A stretch of 64,000 bases of DNA from positions 1 to 64,000 of the forward strand of contig JALHMX010000010.1 of NCBI GenBank assembly GCA_022843825.1, in the 5' to 3' direction. Below are positions 9,034 to 17,014 of the stretch, piece after piece. Position 1 is the stretch's first letter; each line of letters starts with the position of its first letter. The position numbers were made by a program, and so were the translations under genes. The notes beneath the pieces are model-generated. The model worked only from the letters and a program-made list of their open reading frames with translations. It searched no databases and had not been told where the DNA came from. This stretch comes from Pseudobdellovibrionaceae bacterium (GTDB lineage Bacteria > Bdellovibrionota > Bdellovibrionia > Bdellovibrionales > Bdellovibrionaceae).

Positions 9034-9426
9034 ATGAAGTATCTTTTATTATTAGCACTCAGCTTTATCGCTTTGTCATGCTCGACGAAAACTTGCGCTA
9101 ATGAGAGAAAGTATAATCCAGCAGGTTCGGCGGCATCAAAATTAGATGATAAAATGACGATTAATCGTGGAGATATTAAAATGAATAAAGTTAAAGTTGC
9201 AAAAGCAGATGGAACATTGCAGTGCTCGCAGGGTAAAAAAATTCCTCTAGCAGATATGCAAAAGCAGCTTAAAAATATTCATGTTTTTTCATCTGAAACA
9301 TTAAACGATGGAATGATGCGTATTCAAGTTTGCGGATCTCCGACTGGAAGCTTTAATGTCTACGAAATATCTGAAGCTGATTTAGAAAAAGCATTAGGAT
9401 TTGGATTCCAGAAGTGGACTAAATGA
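9034..9426 (+). CDS. Small lipoprotein of unknown function
   Basis: A 130-aa lipoprotein (lipobox ALSC, Cys16) with AAGGAG before its ATG. The mature part has a few cysteines and a C-terminal region that may form a small alpha/beta domain. Its stop overlaps the start of the serpin gene as ATGA, so the two are probably translated together. No family is recognised; it could be a partner of the serpin, which is speculation from position only. Confidence 0.75.
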   Translation: MKYLLLLALSFIALSCSTKTCANERKYNPAGSAASKLDDKMTINRGDIKMNKVKVAKADGTLQCSQGKKIPLADMQKQLKNIHVFSSETLNDGMMRIQVCGSPTGSFNVYEISEADLEKALGFGFQKWTK

Positions 9427-10577
9427 TAATTAAATCACTATTACTTCTAACATTAGTTTTTCCTTTTTTTACAAATGCTAAAACATACAAAGCAGCTACA
9501 GCCTCAAATCAGTTTGGCTTTGAACTGTTTGAAGTACTTTCAAAGAAAGACTTAAAAAATAACATCTTCTATTCCTCTTTAAGTATCGAAGCGGCCTTAG
9601 CTATGACCAGCGCTGGCGCCCAAAAAGAAACATTAGAGCAAATGTTAAAAACTCTGCATATTGAAAAAAACGATCATGCAGAATTTAAAAAACTTTTTAA
9701 TGAACTCAAATACAATAGAGACTATCAGTTAAACATTGCCAACCAATTATGGGGTCAAGCGGGCACGACCTACAATCCTGATTTTCTTAAAGTGCTAAAA
9801 GAAAACTATAACTCAGACTTAACTCCTTTAAATTTTAAAAGAGATCCTGAAAAATCCAGGCTGCAAATAAATGAATGGGTGGAAAAAGAAACCGCATATA
9901 AAATTAATAACTTGTTAGAAAAAGGAGTTATAACATCAACAACTGATCTTGTTATAACCAACGCGGTCTATTTTAAAAGTCAATGGAGTAAACCTTTTAA
10001 TATAGGACTTACTACATATGAAAAGTTTAATAAAAAAACCTCTGTTCCCTTTATGAACAAAACTGATTATTACCTTTATGGAGAAACAGTAGATTTTCAA
10101 TTACTAGAAATGCCATATAAGGGCGACCAATTGGTTATGAATATTTTATTACCAAAAGTAGGTAAAAAGCTAAATTTAAATTTAGACTTATTTTCAGATT
10201 GGTTAAAGAAAATAAAGACTGATTTAGTTAAAGTTTCTATACCTAAATTCAAAATAGAATCTAAATTTGATGTTAACGATATACTTAAAGGCATGGGTAT
10301 GGTTTTGCCTTTTGATGAATACAAAGCTAATTTTCATGGGATAAGAGAAATCAAACCAAACCAATCTATCTATATCTCTAATGTCATCCATCAAGCCTTC
10401 ATCGCAGTTGATGAAGAAGGCACTGAAGCTGCTGCGGCCACCGCGGTAGCTATGCGAGCTGGCATGGGAGCTGCGCCAAAGCCGGTGGTGTTTAAAGCAA
10501 ATCGTCCATTTGTCGTATTTATAAGACACGTTAAAACAGGGGCTATCTTGTTTATGGGACGAATTACGAAGCTTTAA
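9423..10577 (+). CDS. Exported serpin (serine protease inhibitor)
   Basis: A 384-aa protein with a signal peptide (about residues 1-19) followed by a full-length serpin domain. Hallmarks are SSLSIEAALAMTSAGA near the start, TNAVYFKSQW in the middle, and the reactive-loop hinge DEEGTEAAAATAV followed by NRPFVVFIRH and ILFMGRI at the end. The hinge has small residues at P15-P9, the pattern of inhibitory serpins. P1 falls around the segment AMRAGM; the exact residue cannot be fixed by eye. The signal peptide places it in the periplasm or outside, where it could protect against the cell's own or foreign serine proteases. Confidence 0.93.
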   Translation: MIIKSLLLLTLVFPFFTNAKTYKAATASNQFGFELFEVLSKKDLKNNIFYSSLSIEAALAMTSAGAQKETLEQMLKTLHIEKNDHAEFKKLFNELKYNRDYQLNIANQLWGQAGTTYNPDFLKVLKENYNSDLTPLNFKRDPEKSRLQINEWVEKETAYKINNLLEKGVITSTTDLVITNAVYFKSQWSKPFNIGLTTYEKFNKKTSVPFMNKTDYYLYGETVDFQLLEMPYKGDQLVMNILLPKVGKKLNLNLDLFSDWLKKIKTDLVKVSIPKFKIESKFDVNDILKGMGMVLPFDEYKANFHGIREIKPNQSIYISNVIHQAFIAVDEEGTEAAAATAVAMRAGMGAAPKPVVFKANRPFVVFIRHVKTGAILFMGRITKL

Positions 10578-10642
10578 TGACTGATTGTATCAGGTCGATA
10601 CATATTTCATGTGCAACATAATATAACTTATCAGAGAATCGA

Positions 10643-10909
10643 CTAAGCTGACTTTTGATGATCTTTAAGCTCTTGATGAGAGCTATACCGAACCAGTTCC
10701 CTCTTCAATCGCATTTTATACATATAAGCACACATAATTAAAGCCACTATCAATACAAATCCAACCCACATTAAAATTTGTGAAGGGCGTACTTCTTTAA
10801 CAATCTGAGCATAGCTCGGAAGGCTTAATACCGAAATAATTTGGAATATAGTGATTTGAGCGATGCGTTTTTCAACGTGCTTCTTATTCTCGTGGATCAG
10901 ATAACTCAT
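10643..10909 (-). CDS. Small membrane protein, unknown function
   Basis: An 88-aa protein with two hydrophobic stretches: residues about 18-35 (ITIFQIISVLSLPSYA) and 44-66 (a stronger membrane helix), followed by a basic tail. No clear ribosome site precedes the ATG. It is convergent with the serpin gene across a 65-base gap. Function is unknown and it could be a spurious call. Confidence 0.5.
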   Translation of the reverse strand: MSYLIHENKKHVEKRIAQITIFQIISVLSLPSYAQIVKEVRPSQILMWVGFVLIVALIMCAYMYKMRLKRELVRYSSHQELKDHQKSA

Positions 10910-11035
10910 ATATTACAGGGTAATTTACTTTTGGGGATTCGGCCAGAGTCTTTGGATTTCCTCGACCTTTTTACTTAAAAAACGGATTAAACTGAGGCGC
11001 TTGATCATCCTTCTTTACTAAAAAATATCATCAAT

Positions 11036-11935
11036 TCAAACCTTCTTCAAATAATCCCCGACCGATTCTTTCGGACGAATTTCAAGATATCTTCCAGTGG
11101 TGGAAATGGATTCATGCCCTAGTGATCGTTGGACCACATGGACCGGAGCGCCGGCTTCGATCGCGTGAGTGGCGCTGGTGTGGCGCAACCAATGCGGAGA
11201 GGGTTTTACGTCCAGTCCTGCATTAGCGGCGGCCGATTTTACAATGCGAAAAATTTGGCTGTGGTTTAATCGAGATCTCTGAAAATCGCCGATGCCAAAA
11301 TCGACTCGTCGGTCATTAGTAAATAAATAATCTTCTGGGTTTAGATTGATAATGTAATCTAAAATATTTTCTTTGAAATGATCTGGAATGTGGACTGAGC
11401 GCAATTTTCGCCCTTTACCTACGACCAGCATAATTAATCCTTGAGTTGATTGCTGAAATGAATTGGTTTTCAGTTGGGTTAATTCATCCACTCGAATTCC
11501 GGTGAAATAAAGTATCTTTAAAATTAATTGATTACGTTGGTTTTTTTCACATTGAATTAATCTTTCGATTTGTTCTCGGGATAAAACTTTTGAATGGAAG
11601 CGATCGGGAACTTTAAGGCTTTCAAGCGCCAAAGCAGGATTTCGTTCTAAATACCCGGTTTTTAATGCGAAAGAGAATAAAGATCGGAGGGCGTTTTTAT
11701 AGGTATTTCGGGTCGAATCTGAAAACTGCTTGTAGGTTTTAAGAAACAAAACTAAATGAGTGATCTGCGTCGTCTTTAAAGTTAACTGAGGGTAGAATTC
11801 ATAAAACTCTTTCACCACCCGCTTGTAATAGATCTGAGTTTTCGGCCCCTTTTGATAAACCCACGCGGCAATAAGCGCCATATCTTCAGAATGACGAAAT
11901 AAACTGACGTTTTTTTGCAAAATCAGATTAAACAT
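11036..11935 (-). CDS. Tyrosine recombinase (XerC/XerD/integrase family)
   Basis: Site-specific recombinase of 299 aa with an N-terminal SAM-like core-binding domain and a C-terminal catalytic domain. The full catalytic set is visible: Arg148 (TGIRVDEL), a Lys at 174 or 177 (GKGRK), His248 and Arg251 (HWLRHTS), His274 (SLGHES) and nucleophile Tyr283 (GRYLEI). Length fits XerC/XerD, but the sequence alone does not tell whether it is the chromosomal-dimer resolvase or a mobile-element recombinase. It is divergent from a DNA-binding protein with an 18-bp inverted repeat nearby. Confidence 0.93.
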   Translation of the reverse strand: MFNLILQKNVSLFRHSEDMALIAAWVYQKGPKTQIYYKRVVKEFYEFYPQLTLKTTQITHLVLFLKTYKQFSDSTRNTYKNALRSLFSFALKTGYLERNPALALESLKVPDRFHSKVLSREQIERLIQCEKNQRNQLILKILYFTGIRVDELTQLKTNSFQQSTQGLIMLVVGKGRKLRSVHIPDHFKENILDYIINLNPEDYLFTNDRRVDFGIGDFQRSRLNHSQIFRIVKSAAANAGLDVKPSPHWLRHTSATHAIEAGAPVHVVQRSLGHESISTTGRYLEIRPKESVGDYLKKV

Positions 11936-12010
11936 TTTTATATTCTAAGTCATACGCAAGAATAGTCATCTAATATTGCATTTGACTAGACCTGTAATTT
12001 TTGGAAAATC

Positions 12011-12199
12011 CGTGGCAGATTTGGAAGATTTTGAGATGCTAATTTTATGAAAAAAATCACTAAAGAAACTTTGCGTTTTCCGATTGTGTTAAAAATGGTG
12101 GTTGATGATTTAATTGTCTCAGTTCCTGACCTGGGATTTTTTAAAAATCTTCCCTTAAAACTAGAGAAAACTTCTGGAGATTCTTCCAAATCTGCCACG
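12011..12199. repeat. 18-bp perfect inverted repeat, arms 153 bp apart
   Basis: CGTGGCAGATTTGGAAGA at 12011-12028 recurs inverted at 12182-12199. The arms flank the region between the divergent recombinase and excisionase-like genes and include that gene's first 45 codons. The match ends abruptly on both sides. An 18-base exact inverted match at this distance is very unlikely by chance. Confidence 0.85.
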
Positions 12200-12550
12200 A
12201 TGATTGTTTCAAATGAGTTTAAGATAGCCTTAGCCGAAGAGATTTTGGATCTTTGGAGTAAAACTGAAACTCATCGACAAGAAAAAAAGTGGCAGCCTTC
12301 CCCGTCTTCCTTTAAGCAAAGTTTAAACCCGGCGGAAGAGGATTATTCTCTTCCCGATTTTGTAAGAAAATTGAATCAGTATATTTCTATTTCAGAAAAC
12401 ACTGTCCGACGGGAAATCAAACGCGGAGTCATCCGCTGTTATCAAACCGAAGGTGGCCATCGCCGTATTCCATCCAGCGAAATCGCTGTCTATCTTAAGA
12501 AAATAGAAAGTAAGCTTGAAGGTCCACGTGATGTGCCCACACTTTCTTAA
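12047..12550 (+). CDS. Excisionase/MerR-like helix-turn-helix DNA-binding protein
   Basis: A 167-aa protein. Its C-terminal third (about residues 115-160) reads like an excisionase-type winged helix: YISISENTVRREIKRGVI, then TEGGHRRIPSSEI. The N-terminus (residues 1-45, with DDLIVSVPDLG) is loosely HicB-like, a weak resemblance. The start is uncertain: ATG 12047 has no strong ribosome site, and ATG 12200 just after the second inverted-repeat arm is an alternative that would put the repeat wholly upstream. It overlaps the next gene by 20 bases and probably regulates genes nearby. Confidence 0.75.
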   Translation: MKKITKETLRFPIVLKMVVDDLIVSVPDLGFFKNLPLKLEKTSGDSSKSATMIVSNEFKIALAEEILDLWSKTETHRQEKKWQPSPSSFKQSLNPAEEDYSLPDFVRKLNQYISISENTVRREIKRGVIRCYQTEGGHRRIPSSEIAVYLKKIESKLEGPRDVPTLS

Positions 12551-13580
12551 GGGGTGCGGTGGCTGCACTTATTGGAATATTTCTTACGAAGAAGAGTTAG
12601 CCCGCAAAAAAGCGGATCTTACTTCTCAGCTTGCTTTTGAAGTCTTGCCTGTTATTAAAATTCTGCCAGCACCGGCTTTTGATCTACGAATGCGATTCGA
12701 TGTGACTTTAGAAAATGGAAAATTAGGCTTATACTCTAAAAATCATAGCTTAATAGACCTTAATAGTTGTCCAATTTTACATCCAGAATTAGAAAAAGCT
12801 TTTATTGTGTTACGAGAATTTTTGGCAAAAAATCCTTTACCTATAAGTAAGGGCTCTTTACGTCTTCGGTTGTCTAGTGATCTCAAGCATTGGGGATTAT
12901 GGCTAGATTTTTCAAATAAGGATATTAAAAATTTACTAGAGCAAAAAAGTATACTTATAGAATTATCTGAAAAATTTATTATAGAAATTGGTCAGAAGAA
13001 AAAACGGTTGGATCCTAAATCTTTTTCGCTACCGCAGCTTAAATTAATGGATCCTATTCCTTTTTTGTGGTTTAAAACTTTAGAACAAGAATTATTATGT
13101 TCCATATCCAGTTTTACCCAACCCTCTTGGATCACTGCAGATCTGATGACTAAGCAAATGTTGAATTGGTTATCCGATATCCCGTCTAAAAAGATCATGG
13201 AGTACGGTTGCGGTATCGGACAATACACAGTACCCCTTTTAAACCGAGGATATGAGGTTAGCGTTTTTGAATCTGATGAGTCGGCACTTCATTACTTACA
13301 ACTTAATGTGCCACCTCATTTAAATTTCAAAGTTAATCCTGAAGTTACGTCTGATGCTGTGGCCTTAGTTAATCCACCACGATCAGGTTTAAAAGAGTTT
13401 GCGGAAGCCGTTATAAAATCTAACGCTAAATATATTATCTATATTTCCTGTTTTCCTAAAACTTTGGCTATTGATATAGAAAAACTTTCAGAATTTTATA
13501 AAATTATTGATATCACTTTAATTGACCAGTTCGCTAGAACTTCGCACTACGAAACCGCTGTGCTACTTCAGCGTATATAA
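12531..13580 (+). CDS. RNA m5U methyltransferase-like protein (TrmA/RlmD family)
   Basis: SAM-dependent RNA uridine-5-methyltransferase relative, 349 aa. An N-terminal cysteine motif CPHFLKGCGGC fits the iron-sulfur site of RlmD-type enzymes. The Rossmann motif EYGCGIGQY, the NPPRSG motif, a catalytic Cys in ISCFP and a C-terminal Glu in TSHYE complete the family pattern. It lacks an N-terminal TRAM domain and is shorter than the usual 430-450 aa. The ATG at 12531 has GAAGG 8 bases upstream. Its target (tRNA or rRNA) cannot be told. Confidence 0.82.
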   Translation: MCPHFLKGCGGCTYWNISYEEELARKKADLTSQLAFEVLPVIKILPAPAFDLRMRFDVTLENGKLGLYSKNHSLIDLNSCPILHPELEKAFIVLREFLAKNPLPISKGSLRLRLSSDLKHWGLWLDFSNKDIKNLLEQKSILIELSEKFIIEIGQKKKRLDPKSFSLPQLKLMDPIPFLWFKTLEQELLCSISSFTQPSWITADLMTKQMLNWLSDIPSKKIMEYGCGIGQYTVPLLNRGYEVSVFESDESALHYLQLNVPPHLNFKVNPEVTSDAVALVNPPRSGLKEFAEAVIKSNAKYIIYISCFPKTLAIDIEKLSEFYKIIDITLIDQFARTSHYETAVLLQRI

Positions 13581-14111
13581 TGAAGCCTTCGTCAGATAAC
13601 CCGCGATATCTTTTTTAAAGATCAAAGATAAAATTGGAAGTAAAAATATTCCGGTGCAAGTGATCAATAGTACCCGCGCTACGACTTTTAAAACGTAATT
13701 TGACTGCATCCGATCACTAGGTTGTCCTATACGAATGCCGCAACTCCATTCACCGATGGTAGATCCTAAAAAAACTCTTAAAAAAATGAAATACATAATT
13801 GAGATGTACCCAAATAAATAAACGATGGTTTGCTTTAAAGCTGTCGTGTTGAGAAAAGAATTTACAAATTGTTGCATTTGAGTGTTATCAATAGCTTTAA
13901 ACACTAAAGAGGCCCCGATGAGAAACACCAGGGTGCACATGAAAATAATCAGCAAATCTGTAATAACTGATGCTAACAACCAACCAGTTAATTTATACCC
14001 TTTGCGCCGAACCGGTCCGCGATGAAACGCTGAACTTAAATCAGTCTGCTCCACCCACTGTGCGTTCGGTCTAATTTCAAGATCAGATTGTTTATTGGGT
14101 ATAATATCCAT
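13563..14111 (-). CDS. RDD family membrane protein
   Basis: A 182-aa integral membrane protein with about three hydrophobic segments and the RDD-type layout: LRVFLGSTIGEWSCGIRIG in the middle and VVARVLL...KKDIAGYLTKA near the end. RDD proteins are poorly understood; some act in ion or compatible-solute transport. Its 3' end overlaps the convergent methyltransferase gene by 18 bases. A TATAAT on the minus strand only about 7 bases before the ATG suggests a very short leader. Confidence 0.72.
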   Translation of the reverse strand: MDIIPNKQSDLEIRPNAQWVEQTDLSSAFHRGPVRRKGYKLTGWLLASVITDLLIIFMCTLVFLIGASLVFKAIDNTQMQQFVNSFLNTTALKQTIVYLFGYISIMYFIFLRVFLGSTIGEWSCGIRIGQPSDRMQSNYVLKVVARVLLITCTGIFLLPILSLIFKKDIAGYLTKASLYTLK

Positions 14112-14183
14112 AATTTTATTATACCTAATTTGCCTGGTTTTTTAATTTTTTTATAAGCTCGCTAGACCTAAGATCTATACTGA

Positions 14184-14612
14184 TTATCTGTCGTCAGTAT
14201 AGCGCGTTTGAGTACAATTTAGCGTAAAATCTTGCACATTTATACGGTCTATATAGATCGCTCCTGCAATATTAAATGAATGCTTAACCCAGCTAACGCC
14301 GTAGCCGCCCTTTTCATCATGACGGTCGGTTTCTTTAATATTATAAACTGCTTTTGTTGCTAAAATGAGAGGCTGCTTTTTTTCATCTATATACACGACC
14401 TCACGAGTATCCATTAAATCGGTCGCTTCTTTTTTTAAGGCTTTGGCCGTTATATTACTAAAATCATGATAAGGGTCAGGTCTAATCGTTAACTCAGTAT
14501 TATCCACCAACAGCGTTTGCTCTTCATCAACACAAGAATATCCATAAGTAACTTTTGCTGCCTGAGCTGAAAATGATCCGATCAAAACTAAAATAACGCC
14601 TAATGATTTCAT
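14184..14612 (-). CDS. Exported protein of unknown function
   Basis: A 142-aa protein with a signal peptide (MKSLGVILVLIGSFSAQA) and AGGAG before the ATG. The mature part looks beta-rich and has two cysteines, one near the N-terminus and one near the C-terminus, that could pair. No family is recognised. Confidence 0.75.
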   Translation of the reverse strand: MKSLGVILVLIGSFSAQAAKVTYGYSCVDEEQTLLVDNTELTIRPDPYHDFSNITAKALKKEATDLMDTREVVYIDEKKQPLILATKAVYNIKETDRHDEKGGYGVSWVKHSFNIAGAIYIDRINVQDFTLNCTQTRYTDDR

Positions 14613-14711
14613 AAAGTCTCCTGTAGTTTAAGTTACAGCAGGACTTTATCAAAAAAATTGATCAATATCCAATTTTAGATTGTTAGAATTTTACACTATG
14701 TAAATCGGTTA

Positions 14712-14750
14712 TAAAAAATCAGAAGTGTCAAAAAGATGAACACCTCTGAT
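14712..14750 (-). terminator. Rho-independent terminator of the Cys-rich gene pair
   Basis: On the minus strand a stem ATCAGAGGTGT / ACACTTCTGAT with one internal mismatch and an 11-base loop is followed by TTTTTT. It lies 5 bases beyond the stop of the downstream Cys-rich gene. Confidence 0.85.
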
Positions 14751-14754
14751 CATT

Positions 14755-17004
14755 CTAGCGCGTGGTTTTAGAGCTTCCAGAAGTTCCTGCTGGAGGACGC
14801 TCTGGACAATTGATCGCATTGGCCACAACTGTGCCGTCCCAACAGGTGTACTGGGCTGCTGGACACTGTGAAATATTCGTTACAATTGTTACTCCATCAG
14901 CACATACAATATTGGTGTTATTCTGTGAAACTCCACACTGACAGGTATTTAAATTGGTAATGGTTTGACCCGGAGGGCAAGCTGCACAACTACAAGATCC
15001 ATTATGAAATACCAACGGTGCGGCACACTGCACTCCACACGGAGGCACAGAGCCCGTTGGACAATAATCACCAGCAACCTTCAACTTAGGTTGCTTAGGT
15101 TTCCATAAGAAGTACATCGCTGCTATTACGCCAGCGCCAGCAAGCCATGGTAATGCTTTTTCAAAGAAGCTTGCCAATTTATTTTTCTTTTTTGGCGGCT
15201 TCCCGGGAGTGGTTACTTCAACGCTTACGCATTGCTTTATCTCACGACCCTCTTCTATTTTAATTTTACATGACTTACCCGGGCCACAGTCGACATCACA
15301 ATCTTGTGTCGTGACCGGTGGTACAACAGGCTTATCTTTACAGACGAATTTATCGCCTTCTTTTTCACAAGTTTGCTTTGTCGCATCACATGCTGCATTA
15401 CATGTCGTAGGAGCAACTGGCGGCGCTTTAACCTCACACTTAGAACCTGGCGATACTGGTTTTCCATCTGTGCTTGCAGGATCACAAGAACATAACAACG
15501 TGTCTTTATCCAGTTTGCTATCTTTACCTGCGTTTTCACAACTTGGTGTCTGCTCTAGGACTTGAGCAATAAACAAGAATCTTTTGTGCAACTGATCACA
15601 GGCTCCCCAAAAGTTTTTCTCATTCTTATTCATGACCTGAGACGAGCATGAAGCTCGCGCTTTTTTAATATCTTCATTAAAATTAATTTGTATCAACTTA
15701 ATGGCTTCAAATACATCTGCACTTAAGGGATCATTTTTAGTAGTTAACGCTTTCATGCCTTTAAACTGTAAAAGACCATTTATTAAATCTCTTGAAAGTT
15801 TAAAGTTTTCTTTTTCTTGCTCTTGCAAAGCCAATGCCTCAGCCTGATTCGCCGCTGTTTTGTAATAATCTCGGGATTTAATGTTTCCTGCTATATTAAT
15901 CTGATTATTAGTTAAACGACTTTTAGCATCACAAGACTCTCCAGAATCCGCTTGCCACCAGGTCGCCTTTTGAAACTCTGCGGACCGTGAATTAATACAC
16001 GCAGCTTGCCCATTTGGTGTTCCGTAGATGAGCGGATTACAGGCGTAAAAATTAGCCCCTTGATTTTTACATTGGTCATTAGATTTTTTAATCACAGAGT
16101 CCGGATCTTGCTCTAGAATAATATTTTTTATACTACACACACCCTTGTTGGTGTAACGAGAAATATATCCAGCGACTAGACAAGTATTAGTAGTTGGAGT
16201 TGCTGACGTAATCGGCGTCGTCGTTGACGTATCTTCATCATATTCCACTTCTTCGGCCGTTATATTAGATGGCGGTGGGGGGACTTGCGCTTCCGAAGCT
16301 TGAAATATTAAAGAATTCAGCCAAGAGAATTTTTTTCTAGACTTACCTTTTTTTGAATTTACTTTTTCTTGCTCTACTAAAACTTTACGGGACTCCTCCC
16401 ACAAGCTTCGCATGCCAACGATATAATTAGCACGGTCCATAGTTGTCATTTTCGACCAAGCTTGTTTGGTGATTACAGGTAATCCAGTAATTGGTTTTTT
16501 TGTTGCTGTTGCAGGAGTTCTCACTTGCTGATAAAGTTTGGCATCACCGGCTGATAGTTTAACTAACATGTCATCGTAGTTGATCAAATCCACTTCTGTA
16601 AGATTTGTATTATTAAACTTCGCATAGCGCTCAGTCTCTCCGAAAAATTGAACGTTATGTAGTTCGCCATTTTGAGAGATTCTTAAAACTGGATAAATTT
16701 TACCGTCAGATCCTTTAGCTGTATCTACTATAAACTGAGGCATTGCGACTTTTGAAAACTTATTAAAATAAGGCGCTAGCTGCTTTTGTAACCGAGGGGG
16801 ATATTTATTTTTGTTTTTCTTAAAGAATTCTCCGTAGGTCATTGGCTTGTTTAAACCCATTTCAACTATGGCATTTTGCACCATAGCCTTAGAGATTTCT
16901 TGCTGTGCTTTTTCCGCTGCATGACCTTGTGCCACCGGCATCATCACCATTGTAACAACAGACAATTTAGCTAACGACCATCTAATTAAGTTTTTAAAAT
17001 TCAT
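14755..17004 (-). CDS. Large exported Cys-rich protein, paralogue A
   Basis: A 749-aa protein: signal peptide (about 1-29), a domain shared with the upstream paralogue (MTYGEFF, MPQFIVDTAKGSDG, VQFFGE), a segment DRANYIVGMRSLW, a cysteine motif YACNPLIYG, a helical region ending in CDQLHKRFLF, then Cys- and Pro-rich sequence. A membrane helix lies at about 617-634 followed by basic residues, and the final 115 residues are Cys-rich with two C-x-DG-x-V-x-N...CP repeats. The start at 17004 follows AAAGGTGG; an upstream in-frame start overlaps the previous gene. It follows its paralogue by 10 bases, so the two form one operon. Function unknown; surface or envelope role inferred. Confidence 0.85.
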   Translation of the reverse strand: MNFKNLIRWSLAKLSVVTMVMMPVAQGHAAEKAQQEISKAMVQNAIVEMGLNKPMTYGEFFKKNKNKYPPRLQKQLAPYFNKFSKVAMPQFIVDTAKGSDGKIYPVLRISQNGELHNVQFFGETERYAKFNNTNLTEVDLINYDDMLVKLSAGDAKLYQQVRTPATATKKPITGLPVITKQAWSKMTTMDRANYIVGMRSLWEESRKVLVEQEKVNSKKGKSRKKFSWLNSLIFQASEAQVPPPPSNITAEEVEYDEDTSTTTPITSATPTTNTCLVAGYISRYTNKGVCSIKNIILEQDPDSVIKKSNDQCKNQGANFYACNPLIYGTPNGQAACINSRSAEFQKATWWQADSGESCDAKSRLTNNQINIAGNIKSRDYYKTAANQAEALALQEQEKENFKLSRDLINGLLQFKGMKALTTKNDPLSADVFEAIKLIQINFNEDIKKARASCSSQVMNKNEKNFWGACDQLHKRFLFIAQVLEQTPSCENAGKDSKLDKDTLLCSCDPASTDGKPVSPGSKCEVKAPPVAPTTCNAACDATKQTCEKEGDKFVCKDKPVVPPVTTQDCDVDCGPGKSCKIKIEEGREIKQCVSVEVTTPGKPPKKKNKLASFFEKALPWLAGAGVIAAMYFLWKPKQPKLKVAGDYCPTGSVPPCGVQCAAPLVFHNGSCSCAACPPGQTITNLNTCQCGVSQNNTNIVCADGVTIVTNISQCPAAQYTCWDGTVVANAINCPERPPAGTSGSSKTTR

Positions 17005-17014
17005 AATACCACCT

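Noticed and set aside
10224-10529. Minus-strand frames inside the serpin gene
   Set aside because: Shadow frames of a clearly recognised gene.
10578-10642. GTATC-5-GATAC hairpin as terminator between convergent genes
   Set aside because: The stem is only five pairs and has no T-run on either strand.
11986-12198. Minus-strand reading frame starting GTG in the second inverted-repeat arm
   Set aside because: It is antisense to the excisionase-like gene, and its start codon is in the repeat; kept only as a curiosity linked to the repeat.
11036-12550. Prophage or integrative element
   Set aside because: Only a recombinase and an excisionase-like gene are present; no phage structural, replication or conjugation genes and no att duplication around a tRNA.
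15209-15565. Plus-strand reading frame antisense to the Cys-rich gene
   Set aside because: It follows from biased codon use on the other strand; no family signal or ribosome site.
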